Origin: Brucella anthropi ATCC 49188 | GTDB taxonomy: Bacteria; Pseudomonadota; Alphaproteobacteria; Rhizobiales; Rhizobiaceae | DNA length: 64,000 nucleotides | Direction of reading: 5' to 3' | NCBI RefSeq assembly: GCF_000017405.1 | Contig: NC_009667.1 | Span: forward strand, 2,218,001 to 2,282,000 | Shown: positions 35,347 through 43,989 of the stretch, piece by piece | How the letters are laid out: the number at the start of each line of letters is the position of its first letter | Numbering within the stretch: the stretch's first letter is position 1 | Made by a program: the position numbers and the translations under genes | The notes under the pieces: model-generated | What the model saw: only the letters and a program-made list of their open reading frames with translations | Databases searched by the model: none | What the model was told of the DNA's origin: nothing

Positions 35347-36837
35347 TCAGCTACGCATGCTGCCCGTCTCGCGGCGGCGCTGATGCCAGCTGAAAGCCTC
35401 TTCAATTAGATGAGGTGTATGCCCGCCACGTGCGCAAGCGCGGTCGAAATAATCGTTGAGTTGTGGGCGATAATCCGGGTGCGCACAGTTGTCGATGATG
35501 ACACGGGCCCGCTCACGAGGGGCGAGGCCGCGCAGATCGGCAAGGCCCTGTTCCGTTACCAGAATGTCCACGTCGTGCTCGGTGTGGTCGACATGCGTGA
35601 CCATCGGAACGACGGACGATATCGCGCCGTTCTTGGCTTCGGATTTGGTCACGAAGATCGAGATGAAGGCGTTACGGGCAAAGTCGCCTGAACCGCCAAT
35701 CCCGTTCATCATATGTGTGCCGTCGACATGCGTGGAATTCACATTGCCATAAATGTCGAATTCGAGCGCGGTATTGATACCGATAATGCCGAGACGACGG
35801 ATGACTTCCGGGTGGTTGCTGATTTCCTGCGGGCGCAGAATAAGCTTGTCGCGGTAACGGTCGATATTGTTGAAGACACGCTCTCCACAGGCGGGGCTGA
35901 GCGTGATCGATGATCCTGATGCAAAGTCGAGCTTTCCGGCATCGAACAGGTCGAAGGTGCTGTCCTGCAGCACTTCGCTATACATGCGCAGATTGTGGAA
36001 CGGGCTATCGGCAAAACCGTTCAATACGGCATTTGCAATGGTGCCGATGCCAGCCTGAAGCGGATTGAGCGTCAGATCAAGACGTCCGGCAGCGACTTCC
36101 TGCATCAGAAATTCAATCAGATGGCCCGCAATGGCTATTGTTTCACCGTCGGCCGGTTCCACGGTCGAGGCGCTGTCATTTTCCTGCGTGATGACGATGC
36201 CTGCGATCTTTTCCGGTGGGATCGGGATATAGGGCAGGCCGACGCGGCTGTCGCACGCCGTGACCGGTATAGGGTCGCGGGAAGGGCGCTTCGTTGGAAT
36301 ATAGATGTCGTGCAGACCTTCAAGCGCCATAGGCTGATTAAGGTTCACTTCAACGATGACCTTATCGGCCAGAATGGCAAAACTTGCCGAATTGCCGATC
36401 GATGTCGTGGGAATGATTCCGCCGCTCTCGGTGATGGCAAGAGCCTCGACCACGGCGTAGTCGATAGGACCGATCTGGTTTGAGCGCAATTGCTCTACAG
36501 TTTCGGAAAGATGCTGGTCGATGAACATCACTTCGCCGCGATTGATCGCGGCACGCAGGGTTCTGTCGACCTGAAACGGCATGCGCCGCGAAAGCACGTG
36601 TGCTTCTGTAAGAATCTTGTCGACGTCGTGGCCGAGGGAAGCGCCAGTAATCAGCGTGATCTTGAAGGGATCTGTCGCAGCACGGGCAGCCATGGCAACG
36701 GGTACAGCCTTGGCGTCGCCAGCGCGGGTAAATCCACTCATGCCGACGACCATACCGTCCTGGATAAGGCTCGCAGCCTGTTCAGCGGTAATGATCTTGT
36801 CTCGAAGCGAAGTGTTTCGAATACGTGCTTCCAACAT
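35347..36837 (-). CDS. Acetyl-CoA hydrolase / succinate CoA-transferase family protein
   Basis: 496 residues from the ATG at 36837, which has GGAAGG 13 nt upstream; a longer reading to 36921 lacks family features. Class I CoA-transferase of the Ach1/Cat1/AarC group: GMSGFTRAGDAKAVP near the N-terminus, GIGTIANAVLNG in the middle, and MYSEVLQDSTFDLFDAG containing the glutamate that carries CoA. GIGGSGDFARNA and HTEHDVDILVTEQGLADLRG are further hallmarks. It likely exchanges CoA between succinyl-CoA and acetate (or propionate) rather than simply hydrolysing acetyl-CoA. Confidence 0.9.
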   Translation of the reverse strand: MLEARIRNTSLRDKIITAEQAASLIQDGMVVGMSGFTRAGDAKAVPVAMAARAATDPFKITLITGASLGHDVDKILTEAHVLSRRMPFQVDRTLRAAINRGEVMFIDQHLSETVEQLRSNQIGPIDYAVVEALAITESGGIIPTTSIGNSASFAILADKVIVEVNLNQPMALEGLHDIYIPTKRPSRDPIPVTACDSRVGLPYIPIPPEKIAGIVITQENDSASTVEPADGETIAIAGHLIEFLMQEVAAGRLDLTLNPLQAGIGTIANAVLNGFADSPFHNLRMYSEVLQDSTFDLFDAGKLDFASGSSITLSPACGERVFNNIDRYRDKLILRPQEISNHPEVIRRLGIIGINTALEFDIYGNVNSTHVDGTHMMNGIGGSGDFARNAFISIFVTKSEAKNGAISSVVPMVTHVDHTEHDVDILVTEQGLADLRGLAPRERARVIIDNCAHPDYRPQLNDYFDRACARGGHTPHLIEEAFSWHQRRRETGSMRS

Positions 36838-37274
36838 CTTTAAATCGACCTTCCTTCCCATCCGGACCTGAGCCGGAAATGGCGCTCGCTGTCTCGAAAG
36901 CAAGATGCTGCTACCGACCATCTGCGAAATACGGCGCCGCCCGGGTAATAGCCTATATGGACCGACAGTACACGCATGCTTTGGTCTTAGATGCCAAGAC
37001 AGATTGCTGTGATACTGGTCGTGTTTCTCACGTCACGCGATTCTTCGAAATGATTGAAATCAACGATGCAAAGCAGGCTGCTGCGCGTACAATCGACATG
37101 AAGGGCAGGATACAAACGGCTAGTGTTTAGTGACGTACATCGATCACATAAGATAGATTATGGAACCAACCCATATCCATCTGTCTTGAAACATCGCGAC
37201 AACCGCTTGCGGCGCTGTCGACATCTGAGCTCCTTCGAGACTTAGATGTGAACCCTGAATATCAGCCCAGAGTA
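36838..37274. other. Intergenic region upstream of the CoA-transferase gene
   Basis: 437 bp between two genes on the minus strand. No frame with protein-like composition, no strong hairpin and no tRNA were seen. It must carry the CoA-transferase promoter. Confidence 0.4.
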
Positions 37275-38105
37275 CTAGCGACGCCGAGCTATATAGAGAT
37301 GGCCTGGAACTGGCGCTCCTTGTTCGCTGCGCACGACGATATCTTCGCAACGCACACAATCCATTCCGTGGTTGTCGAGCATTGCACGCACATAGGTTTG
37401 TGCGTGTGCAAAGCGCTGATAGTCTCCGACCATGAATGCACGCCCGGCAAGCCTTGTATCGTCCAGCGTCTCGCTGGAGAAGCCGAAATGTCCGCCTGAT
37501 GACAGATGCGAGGCAACGCCCGTGAAGAATTTGTCGAGTTCGCCCATATATGGCAAAACATCGGTAGCGACGATCAGATCCCAATCCTGTTCGCTCGTGG
37601 TTTCGAGAAAGCGAACGGCTTCGCCGACGAATAGCACCTGATAGTCGCCTTTCTCGTAAGCGACTTCGATCATGTTCTCCGAGATATCGACGCCGGTCTT
37701 ATGTCCGGCCATGTCATCGAGCGCATCAGCTGACAAGCCAGTGCCGCAGCCCAGATCGAGCATGCGTTCAGCGAAAAACTCGTCGTTCATGTCGAGGAGC
37801 ATTTCCCGCAGCTGCAGCGGAACGTCATAACCGAGCTGGTCAACAAGGATCGTGTCGAACATTTCGGCATGTTGATCGAAGAGTGTCGACACATAGGCAT
37901 CCGGTGCCTTTAGAGGTACCGCACCGCGTCCCATGCTCGCAAGCCGCACGGCTGCGCCGCCATGGTCATCAGGATCGATCCGCAGCACATCTTCATAGGC
38001 CTTGGCAGCGGCATCGAAATCGCCAGCTTTTTCCAGTGCAAGCGCCCGCTCATAGGCTTCTGCAAGCGCTTCCTGATCAAAAGCTGGTTGGTCATTCTCA
38101 GCCAT
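37275..38105 (-). CDS. SAM-dependent methyltransferase with N-terminal TPR-like repeat
   Basis: 276 residues from the ATG at 38105. Residues 10-55 form a TPR-like pair (ALALEKAGDFDAAAKAYEDV, then LRIDPDDHGGAAVRLA). The class I methyltransferase domain follows, with motif I MLDLGCGTGLSADAL near residue 125 and VDISENMIEVAYEKG next. This combination is common in alphaproteobacteria and is described as a predicted TPR-repeat methyltransferase. The substrate is unknown. Confidence 0.85.
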   Translation of the reverse strand: MAENDQPAFDQEALAEAYERALALEKAGDFDAAAKAYEDVLRIDPDDHGGAAVRLASMGRGAVPLKAPDAYVSTLFDQHAEMFDTILVDQLGYDVPLQLREMLLDMNDEFFAERMLDLGCGTGLSADALDDMAGHKTGVDISENMIEVAYEKGDYQVLFVGEAVRFLETTSEQDWDLIVATDVLPYMGELDKFFTGVASHLSSGGHFGFSSETLDDTRLAGRAFMVGDYQRFAHAQTYVRAMLDNHGMDCVRCEDIVVRSEQGAPVPGHLYIARRR

Positions 38106-38283
38106 AAAGATCGGCCCTTCTTCTGTTCTTGGCATCTGTTAGATGCGGTATGTAAGTGTTTGTAAAATCTGTAATTTCTTACTTTGGTGGACATTCGAGC
38201 GCGTAGAGCAAGAGTATCCCTCCCCGCTTCCTACGCTTATCTGGAAAATCTCGCAAGCGGGGTCGCTGCAATCAGATGGTTCC

Positions 38284-39273
38284 CTACTCGGCAGCTGCTG
38301 TGACGCGCTCGTCTTGTCCTTTATGATCCGCCAGCTTTCGTGCAATCACAGCACAGGCCATAAGCTGGATCTGGTGAAAGAGCATCAAAGGCAGAACGAT
38401 GCTGCCGACATTCGCACCGGCGAAAATCGCACTTGCCATTGGAGCTCCGCTGGCGAGGCTCTTCTTTGATCCGCAGAACATGATCGTGATGCGGTCGGGA
38501 CGATTGAAACCGAGCAACTTGCTGCCGTACCAGGTGGCCAGCAGCACAACGACCAGCAGAACGATGTTGACGCCCACCATCATGCCGAGATCGTGCCACG
38601 AAACGGTACGCCAAAGACCTTCAACCACAGCCTCGCTGAAAGCCAGATAAACGACCATCAGGATCGAGCCTCGGTCAACAAAGCCGAGTGCTTTGCTGTG
38701 CCGCCGCATGAAACTGCCGATCCATGGCTGCAGAATTTGTCCGAGCACGAAGGGTGCGAGCAACTGCAACAGAATGGATTCGAGCGCATCGACCGATATT
38801 CCACCACCGCCTTTGACTGCGAACAACAAGCCGACCAGCAAGGGCGTGAGAAACATGCCGAAAATGTTCGACGCAGATGCTGATACGATTGCCGCTGAAA
38901 CATTGCCGCCCGCAATTGAGGTGAAGGCTATGGACGACTGGACCGTTGAAGGCAGAACGCAAAGAAAGAGGATACCTGTGTAGAAGGCTGATTGCGACAA
39001 GCCGGGAATGGTCCAGCCTGCCGCCAGACCGAGGATCGGAAACAGGATGAACGTCGATGACAGGACTGCCAGATGCAGCCTCCAGTGCGTTATGCCTGCA
39101 ACGACGGCCTCACGCGAGAGCCTCGCACCATGCAGAAAGAACAGAAGCCCGACAGCAAATTTCGTCGCCAGCGCAAACCAGTCTGCAAAATCACCGTGCA
39201 CGGGGAGCACGGACGCAAGCAGAATGGTCACGATCAGCATGCTGGTGAATTTGTCAGGCAGGAAGCGCATCAT
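38284..39273 (-). CDS. Bile acid:sodium symporter (SBF) family transporter
   Basis: 329 residues from the ATG at 39273; an in-frame upstream ATG at 39318 gives 344. About nine to ten transmembrane helices. Conserved SBF features: LLFFLHGARLSREAVVAG, GNVSAAIVSASASNIFGMFLTPL (20-residue core VSAAIVSASASNIFGMFLTP), and MFCGSKKSLASGAPMA near the C-terminus. It resembles the YfeH/PSBF type (SLC10A7-like) found in many bacteria. The solute is unknown; a sodium-coupled organic anion is the family norm. Confidence 0.88.
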   Translation of the reverse strand: MMRFLPDKFTSMLIVTILLASVLPVHGDFADWFALATKFAVGLLFFLHGARLSREAVVAGITHWRLHLAVLSSTFILFPILGLAAGWTIPGLSQSAFYTGILFLCVLPSTVQSSIAFTSIAGGNVSAAIVSASASNIFGMFLTPLLVGLLFAVKGGGGISVDALESILLQLLAPFVLGQILQPWIGSFMRRHSKALGFVDRGSILMVVYLAFSEAVVEGLWRTVSWHDLGMMVGVNIVLLVVVLLATWYGSKLLGFNRPDRITIMFCGSKKSLASGAPMASAIFAGANVGSIVLPLMLFHQIQLMACAVIARKLADHKGQDERVTAAAE

Positions 39274-39344
39274 ATCGTCCAATCTTGCAGGCATCGCGGA
39301 GCGCGACGCCCGCTTCATTCAAAATTCACATTCGTTCATAAACC

Positions 39345-39369
39345 TCTCGGGAGGAGTTTCAATCCTCCC
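39345..39369. terminator. Hairpin between galE and the SBF transporter gene
   Basis: TCGGGAGGA pairs with TCCTCCCGA around GTTTCAA. It lies 60 bp past the galE stop on the minus strand and just before the transporter gene. The tail is not T-rich, so termination is uncertain; it could be a mRNA structure. Confidence 0.45.
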
Positions 39370-39429
39370 GATATGGCGCGATAGCTCACACTTTTGAGAT
39401 GTGGCTTCCAATTTAAAATCCAAGCTGAT

Positions 39430-40437
39430 TCATTCGTAACCGTTGGGGTTCTTCGACTGCCAGTGCCACATATCCTGGCACATTTCGCGGAGGTTCTTCT
39501 CTGCGGACCAGCCGAGGAAATCGCGGGCAAAGGTTGGATCAGCGTAACATTCAGCAACGTCGCCTGGACGACGTGGTGCAATCTCGTATTTGATCTCGCG
39601 GTTCGAAACATGCTCGAAGGCCTTCACGACGTCCAGAACGCTATAGCCCTGCCCCGTGCCGAGATTCACCTCGAAACACTGCGGCTCATCCAGCTTCTTG
39701 AGTGCCTTCAAGTGGCCGGCGGCCAGATCCACTACGTGAATGTAGTCGCGAACGCCGGTGCCATCGGGCGTTGAATAATCATTGCCCCAGACATTCAGTT
39801 TTTCGCGACGACCGGTCGCGACCTGCGCGATGATCGGCATCAGATTATTCGGAATGCCCTTTGGATCTTCGCCGATCAGGCCGCTCTCATGTGCGCCAAC
39901 CGGGTTGAAATAACGCAGGATGGCGATCTTCCAGCTGTTGTCGCCGTTATAAATATCGCGAAGCATGTCTTCGATGACGAGCTTGGTCCGACCATAGGGA
40001 TTCGTTGCTGATAGCGGCTGGTCTTCCGTGATTGGCAATTTCTGCGGATCGCCATAGACCGTGGCTGATGAGCTGAAAACCAGTGTCTTGACGCCGGTTG
40101 CTTCCATGGCCTGCAACAGGCGGAGCGTGCCCACCACATTGCAATCATAATAGAGCATCGGCTTTTCGCTCGATTCACCGACGGCCTTCAGACCGGCAAA
40201 GTGAATGACGGCAGTGCATTTGTGATGCCGGATCACTTGTTCCAAAAAAGCGCGATCTCGAATATCACCTGCTTCCCGGCGCGGCGTGCGCCCGGTAATC
40301 TTTTCGATGCGATGCAGGGCTTCCGGGTGGCTGTTGTCAAAATTGTCGACCACAACGACATCGTGGCCTGCCTCGATGAGCTGAACACAGGTGTGCGAGC
40401 CGATATAACCAGCGCCGCCAGTCACAAGAATTGTCAT
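39430..40437 (-). CDS. galE: UDP-glucose 4-epimerase
   Basis: 335 residues, full length. An extended SDR enzyme that interconverts UDP-glucose and UDP-galactose for lipopolysaccharide and exopolysaccharide. Signatures: N-terminal NAD loop VTGGAGYIGSHTC, VIHFAGLKAVGES, SSATVYG, the catalytic NPYGRTK (YxxxK) and LRYFNPVGAH. In Brucella and relatives GalE is needed for complete cell-surface glycans. No other sugar genes adjoin; the divergent neighbour is mazG. Confidence 0.95.
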   Translation of the reverse strand: MTILVTGGAGYIGSHTCVQLIEAGHDVVVVDNFDNSHPEALHRIEKITGRTPRREAGDIRDRAFLEQVIRHHKCTAVIHFAGLKAVGESSEKPMLYYDCNVVGTLRLLQAMEATGVKTLVFSSSATVYGDPQKLPITEDQPLSATNPYGRTKLVIEDMLRDIYNGDNSWKIAILRYFNPVGAHESGLIGEDPKGIPNNLMPIIAQVATGRREKLNVWGNDYSTPDGTGVRDYIHVVDLAAGHLKALKKLDEPQCFEVNLGTGQGYSVLDVVKAFEHVSNREIKYEIAPRRPGDVAECYADPTFARDFLGWSAEKNLREMCQDMWHWQSKNPNGYE

Positions 40438-40576
40438 CGTTTATGTATCCGCTTGTTGAACATGCCGCCCCGATGTGCGATCCCCGGCTGACTATGCAAA
40501 ATCAGTAACAGACTTCAAGCCATCCGGTGCGATTCTCTTGAATGGTTGCAATAGATCAGCCAAGTTTGACGGAGCG

Positions 40577-41404
40577 ATGATGAAACCATCCCGCAATATC
40601 GATCGCCTTCTGGAAATCATGGCAGCGCTCCGTGATCCTGAAACCGGCTGTCCGTGGGATGTGGAGCAGAGTTTCGAATCCATCATGCCCTACACGCTTG
40701 AGGAAACTTATGAAGTCCTCGATGCCATAGAGCGCAATGATATGGACGATCTGCGCGAAGAACTTGGCGATTTGTTGTTGCAAGTGGTGTTCCATTCGCG
40801 CATGGCCGAAGAACAGGGCAGCTTTGCATTTGGCGATGTTGTCGAAGCTATCACGCACAAGATGATCAGGCGACATCCGCATGTTTTCGGTGACGCTGAA
40901 GCCAGAAATGCAGGCATGGCCAAGGGCTCATGGAATCGCATCAAGGCTGAGGAAAAAGCCGAGCGGGCCGAACGGCGTGAGAAACTCGGACTTGAAACGG
41001 CCGAGAAGAGCGGCTTTTTGGACGATATTCCACACGCCTTCCCTGCCCTGCTTCGTGCTTTGAAACTCCAGCAGAAAGCCGCGAAAGTCGGCTTCGACTG
41101 GTCTGAGGCAGCACCGATCCTCGACAAGATCGCCGAGGAAACCGCAGAGCTGAAGGAAGCTATGGCGGCGAAGGAGCGCGCGGATATCGAAGAGGAATAT
41201 GGTGACCTGCTGTTTGCCATGGTCAATTTGGGCCGCCATCTTGAGATCGATGCGGAAACCGCGCTCGTCGCAGCCAATGAGAAGTTCAAGCGGCGGTTCC
41301 ATTTCATCGAAAAAACGCTCGGTGAAACCGGAAGCAACCTTGACGCCGCTACTCTCGATGAAATGGAAGCAATCTGGGGCGAAGCCAAGAAAAAAGGCCT
41401 CTAA
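40577..41404 (+). CDS. mazG: Nucleoside triphosphate pyrophosphohydrolase MazG
   Basis: 275 residues from the ATG at 40577 (GGAGCG just upstream); a reading from 40475 adds 34 non-conserved residues. It hydrolyses NTPs and dNTPs to monophosphates, a housecleaning role that also affects ppGpp signalling. Two MazG domains are visible: the first with GCPWDVEQ, EETYEVLDAIE and EELGDLLLQVVFHSRM, the second (about 160-260) with EETAELKEA and EEYGDLLFAMVNLGRHL. The tail DEMEAIWGEAKKKGL is typical. Confidence 0.94.
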   Translation: MMKPSRNIDRLLEIMAALRDPETGCPWDVEQSFESIMPYTLEETYEVLDAIERNDMDDLREELGDLLLQVVFHSRMAEEQGSFAFGDVVEAITHKMIRRHPHVFGDAEARNAGMAKGSWNRIKAEEKAERAERREKLGLETAEKSGFLDDIPHAFPALLRALKLQQKAAKVGFDWSEAAPILDKIAEETAELKEAMAAKERADIEEEYGDLLFAMVNLGRHLEIDAETALVAANEKFKRRFHFIEKTLGETGSNLDAATLDEMEAIWGEAKKKGL

Positions 41405-41470
41405 CTATTTGTTTTTACGCATTTCCGGACGCAAAACCGTTTCACACTTTTGCTGGAATGTGCAATCGGT

Positions 41471-42082
41471 CTATTTCTCATCTTCCCATTTTGGACGGAA
41501 CATCTGGTAGACGCTTTCCGTCGTGGCAAAATCCATATAGCCAAGCCTGCTGACAGGTCTGGCTTTCGCGATATCAATGAGACCGTTGGTCAGGACCTGT
41601 TCATCGATATGCACGCCGACAACCTCGCCGATCACCATGTAATTGTCGGTCGGCCTGCCCTCTTTGTCCTGCAATCGTTTGATTTCCACCGCGACACATT
41701 CAAGCGCTGCATAGGCCTCCTTGACGCGCGGGGCTGCGATAAGCCTGCTCGACGTCTGGGTCAGTCCGGCATATTCGAACTCGCTGATACCGCGAGGCGC
41801 GTCGACAGATGATGCATTCATCTGGGTTCTCAAATGATCGCTCACCAGATTTGCGGTGAACTCGCCGGTTTCTTCGATGAATGAAACGCTGTCCTTCACA
41901 CCACTCGATGAGAACATGACCATAGGCGGCGTGTCGCAGATCGCGTTGAAGAAGGAGTAAGGCGCGAGGTTGACAGCGCCCCCCTTCGATTTCGTTCCGA
42001 TCCAGCCTATGGGGCGTGGTGCAACGATTGCCTTGAACGGATTATGGGGCAGCGGGTGCCCTTCCCTCGGTTCATAAAACAT
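41471..42082 (-). CDS. Flavin reductase family protein (FMN-binding split barrel)
   Basis: 203 residues. The protein opens with HPLPHNPFKAIVAPRPIGWI, the hallmark of the flavin-reductase-like DIM6/NTAB group, and continues with NLAPYSFFNAICDTPPMVMFS and FVANL-like TANLVSDHL. It probably binds FMN and supplies reduced flavin, or acts as an oxidoreductase of unknown substrate. A nitroreductase gene lies 40 bp upstream in the same direction, suggesting a common transcript. Confidence 0.88.
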   Translation of the reverse strand: MFYEPREGHPLPHNPFKAIVAPRPIGWIGTKSKGGAVNLAPYSFFNAICDTPPMVMFSSSGVKDSVSFIEETGEFTANLVSDHLRTQMNASSVDAPRGISEFEYAGLTQTSSRLIAAPRVKEAYAALECVAVEIKRLQDKEGRPTDNYMVIGEVVGVHIDEQVLTNGLIDIAKARPVSRLGYMDFATTESVYQMFRPKWEDEK

Positions 42083-42122
42083 ATGTTTATCCGCTGATTA
42101 GAAAGTCTTGTTGAAGTCAGTT

Positions 42123-42710
42123 CTAAGCTTGCGTCCATGGGCCGGAATATTCGGTAACGATCTTGTCCATGTCGGCTCTCGGGCGTTCCGGCATCTTGTT
42201 TGCCGCCGTTCCGATATGAACAAACCCGGCAACACGTTCATTGGGTGCCAGTCCCAGAAAAGCGCGGGCGGAAGCGTCGTCCGAATACCAGTTTGTAATC
42301 CAGTTGCTGGCATAACCAAGCGCGTTCGCAGCCGTGCAAAGGTTCATTGCGACAGCGCCAGCCGAAAGGAATTGCTCCCATTCCGGAATGCGCTCATGCG
42401 CGACAGGCGACGACACCACGCCGACAACAAGGGGCGCACGCGAGAAACGCGTAAGCTCTTTTTCCTTGCGTCCTTCCGGCATCGGACCTTCAATTTCTTC
42501 GGCACGTTGGGCCAGATACTCGCCGACCTTGAGACGTGCATCGCCACGGTAAAGGATGAAACGCCAGGGTGTCAGGCGTCCGTGGTCAGGCACGCGTGCG
42601 GCAACTTTCAGCAATGCTGCCAGTTCCTCGCCCTCGGGTGCTGGTCCGGAAATTGCCGAAATCGGGGTGGAACTGCGCTGTGCCAGAAAATCGAAGATCG
42701 GATGGGCCAC
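42123..42710 (-). CDS. Nitroreductase family protein
   Basis: 195 residues from the GTG at 42710; the reading to 42800 adds 30 residues unlike the family. FMN-dependent nitroreductase fold: RSSTPISAISGPAPEGEEL near the N-terminus is the FMN-phosphate segment, RVPDHGRLTPWRFILYRG the NTR core, and AGAVAMNLCTAANALGYASNW the dimer helix. It reduces nitro compounds, quinones or enones; this HGRLTPWRF subgroup resembles E. coli YdjA. Ends 40 bp before the flavin reductase gene. Confidence 0.88.
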   Translation of the reverse strand: MAHPIFDFLAQRSSTPISAISGPAPEGEELAALLKVAARVPDHGRLTPWRFILYRGDARLKVGEYLAQRAEEIEGPMPEGRKEKELTRFSRAPLVVGVVSSPVAHERIPEWEQFLSAGAVAMNLCTAANALGYASNWITNWYSDDASARAFLGLAPNERVAGFVHIGTAANKMPERPRADMDKIVTEYSGPWTQA

Positions 42711-42898
42711 GGATAACCTCGTCACTAAAATGCTGCTTATATTGCTCCACTTATTCGGGGCTGCTTCTTCTCGCCCTTTGCATCCGCACTGTAAAGTCAA
42801 AATTCCGGAAACGATTAATCAACAGAAGTTGGAAAAATGCGGGTGCCGGAAGCGATTTGGCCTTGAATTCGCCACCCGCATGGGCTCAAAAATACAAC

Positions 42899-43936
42899 AT
42901 GTCGGATCGCTTGAACCTGTTTTACCCAAAGAGAAAAATTGCCCTGCGCGGAGGATCGTTTTTTACGGCGTTCGCGTTTGCCGTCAGTGCAATGCCATCG
43001 TTGGCTCAGAGCCTAGATCCGCAGACAAATATTCCACAGTTGCAGACCACCACGACTGGCCTGCCAGACTTGCCGCAGCCAGCGCTCGATCTTCCGACAC
43101 TGAACACTTATGCCGCCCCATCCAGCCCGGAGAACAATCCGCTCGTCCAGACGCGTGAACTCGATCTCAAGGCGCGGTTGAGTGAAGGTGGCGGTGACAT
43201 TCCGGCGGGGCTTGTATGGCGCGTGTTCTCGCCGGATGTCGGAGCGGATGGTCAACTGCCGTTGATCGCAAGTGCAAAGGGCGGCAGCGCTGTTTTCAAT
43301 CTGCCCGAGGGCAGCTATCTGGTGCATGTCGCCTATGGGCGCGCCGGTGCTACCAAGCGGATCACGGTGGGCAACGCGACCCGTCATGAAGTGATGATGC
43401 TCGATGCAGGCGGGATGAAGCTCAGTGCGATTCTGCCGGATGGCGGCAAGATTAATGACGATCTCCTGCGTTTCTCGATCTATGCGGACGAAGACAATAA
43501 TGATCGGTCGCTGATCGTGCCCGACGTCAAGCCGAACGCGATCATTCGCCTCAACAGCGGCACTTATCATGTTGTTTCCAACTATGGCACGGCCAATGCT
43601 ACCATTCGGGCCGATATTCGCGTGGAAGCCGGAAAACTGACGGAAGCGACCGTTCAGCATCGGGCCGCGGAAGTGACGTTGAAGCTTGTGCGCGAGCGCG
43701 GCGGCGAAGCGCTTGCCGATACGTCATGGTCAATTCTGAACGCTTCCGGCGACGTGGTACGCGAAAGCGCTGGCGCTTATTCGTCGATGGTCCTTATCGA
43801 AGGCGATTATGTTGCCGTCGCCAAGAACAAGGACCGCATCTACCAGCGAGACTTCAAGGTTTCATCCGGCAAGAACGAGGAAGTCGAAGTCGTCGCCAAT
43901 GGCGAATCCGAGTCTGTTCAAGACAGCATGGATTGA
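42899..43936 (+). CDS. Exported protein with repeated beta-sandwich segments, unknown function
   Basis: 345 residues from the ATG at 42899; an in-frame extension upstream to 42569 is antisense to the nitroreductase and rejected. A signal peptide (hydrophobic stretch then AMPSLAQ, cleavage near residue 37) is followed by a Pro/Thr-rich segment and at least three similar segments of about 90 residues (VFNLPEGSYLVHVAYG, IIRLNSGTYHVVSNYG, SMVLIEGDYVAVAKNK). These resemble Ig-like or carboxypeptidase-regulatory beta domains. Probably periplasmic or surface-bound. No family recognised with confidence. Confidence 0.75.
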   Translation: MSDRLNLFYPKRKIALRGGSFFTAFAFAVSAMPSLAQSLDPQTNIPQLQTTTTGLPDLPQPALDLPTLNTYAAPSSPENNPLVQTRELDLKARLSEGGGDIPAGLVWRVFSPDVGADGQLPLIASAKGGSAVFNLPEGSYLVHVAYGRAGATKRITVGNATRHEVMMLDAGGMKLSAILPDGGKINDDLLRFSIYADEDNNDRSLIVPDVKPNAIIRLNSGTYHVVSNYGTANATIRADIRVEAGKLTEATVQHRAAEVTLKLVRERGGEALADTSWSILNASGDVVRESAGAYSSMVLIEGDYVAVAKNKDRIYQRDFKVSSGKNEEVEVVANGESESVQDSMD

Positions 43937-43958
43937 GTTCAAACTATCTTCAAAAGCA

Positions 43959-43988
43959 AAAGGCCGCGCATTGCGCGGCCTTTTTTTT
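43959..43988. terminator. Bidirectional terminator between the 345-residue gene and thrS
   Basis: AGGCCGCGC (43961-43969) pairs with GCGCGGCCT (43973-43981) around ATT, with A-rich sequence before and T8 after. It ends the plus-strand gene and is placed to end thrS on the minus strand as well. Confidence 0.9.
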
Positions 43989-43989
43989 G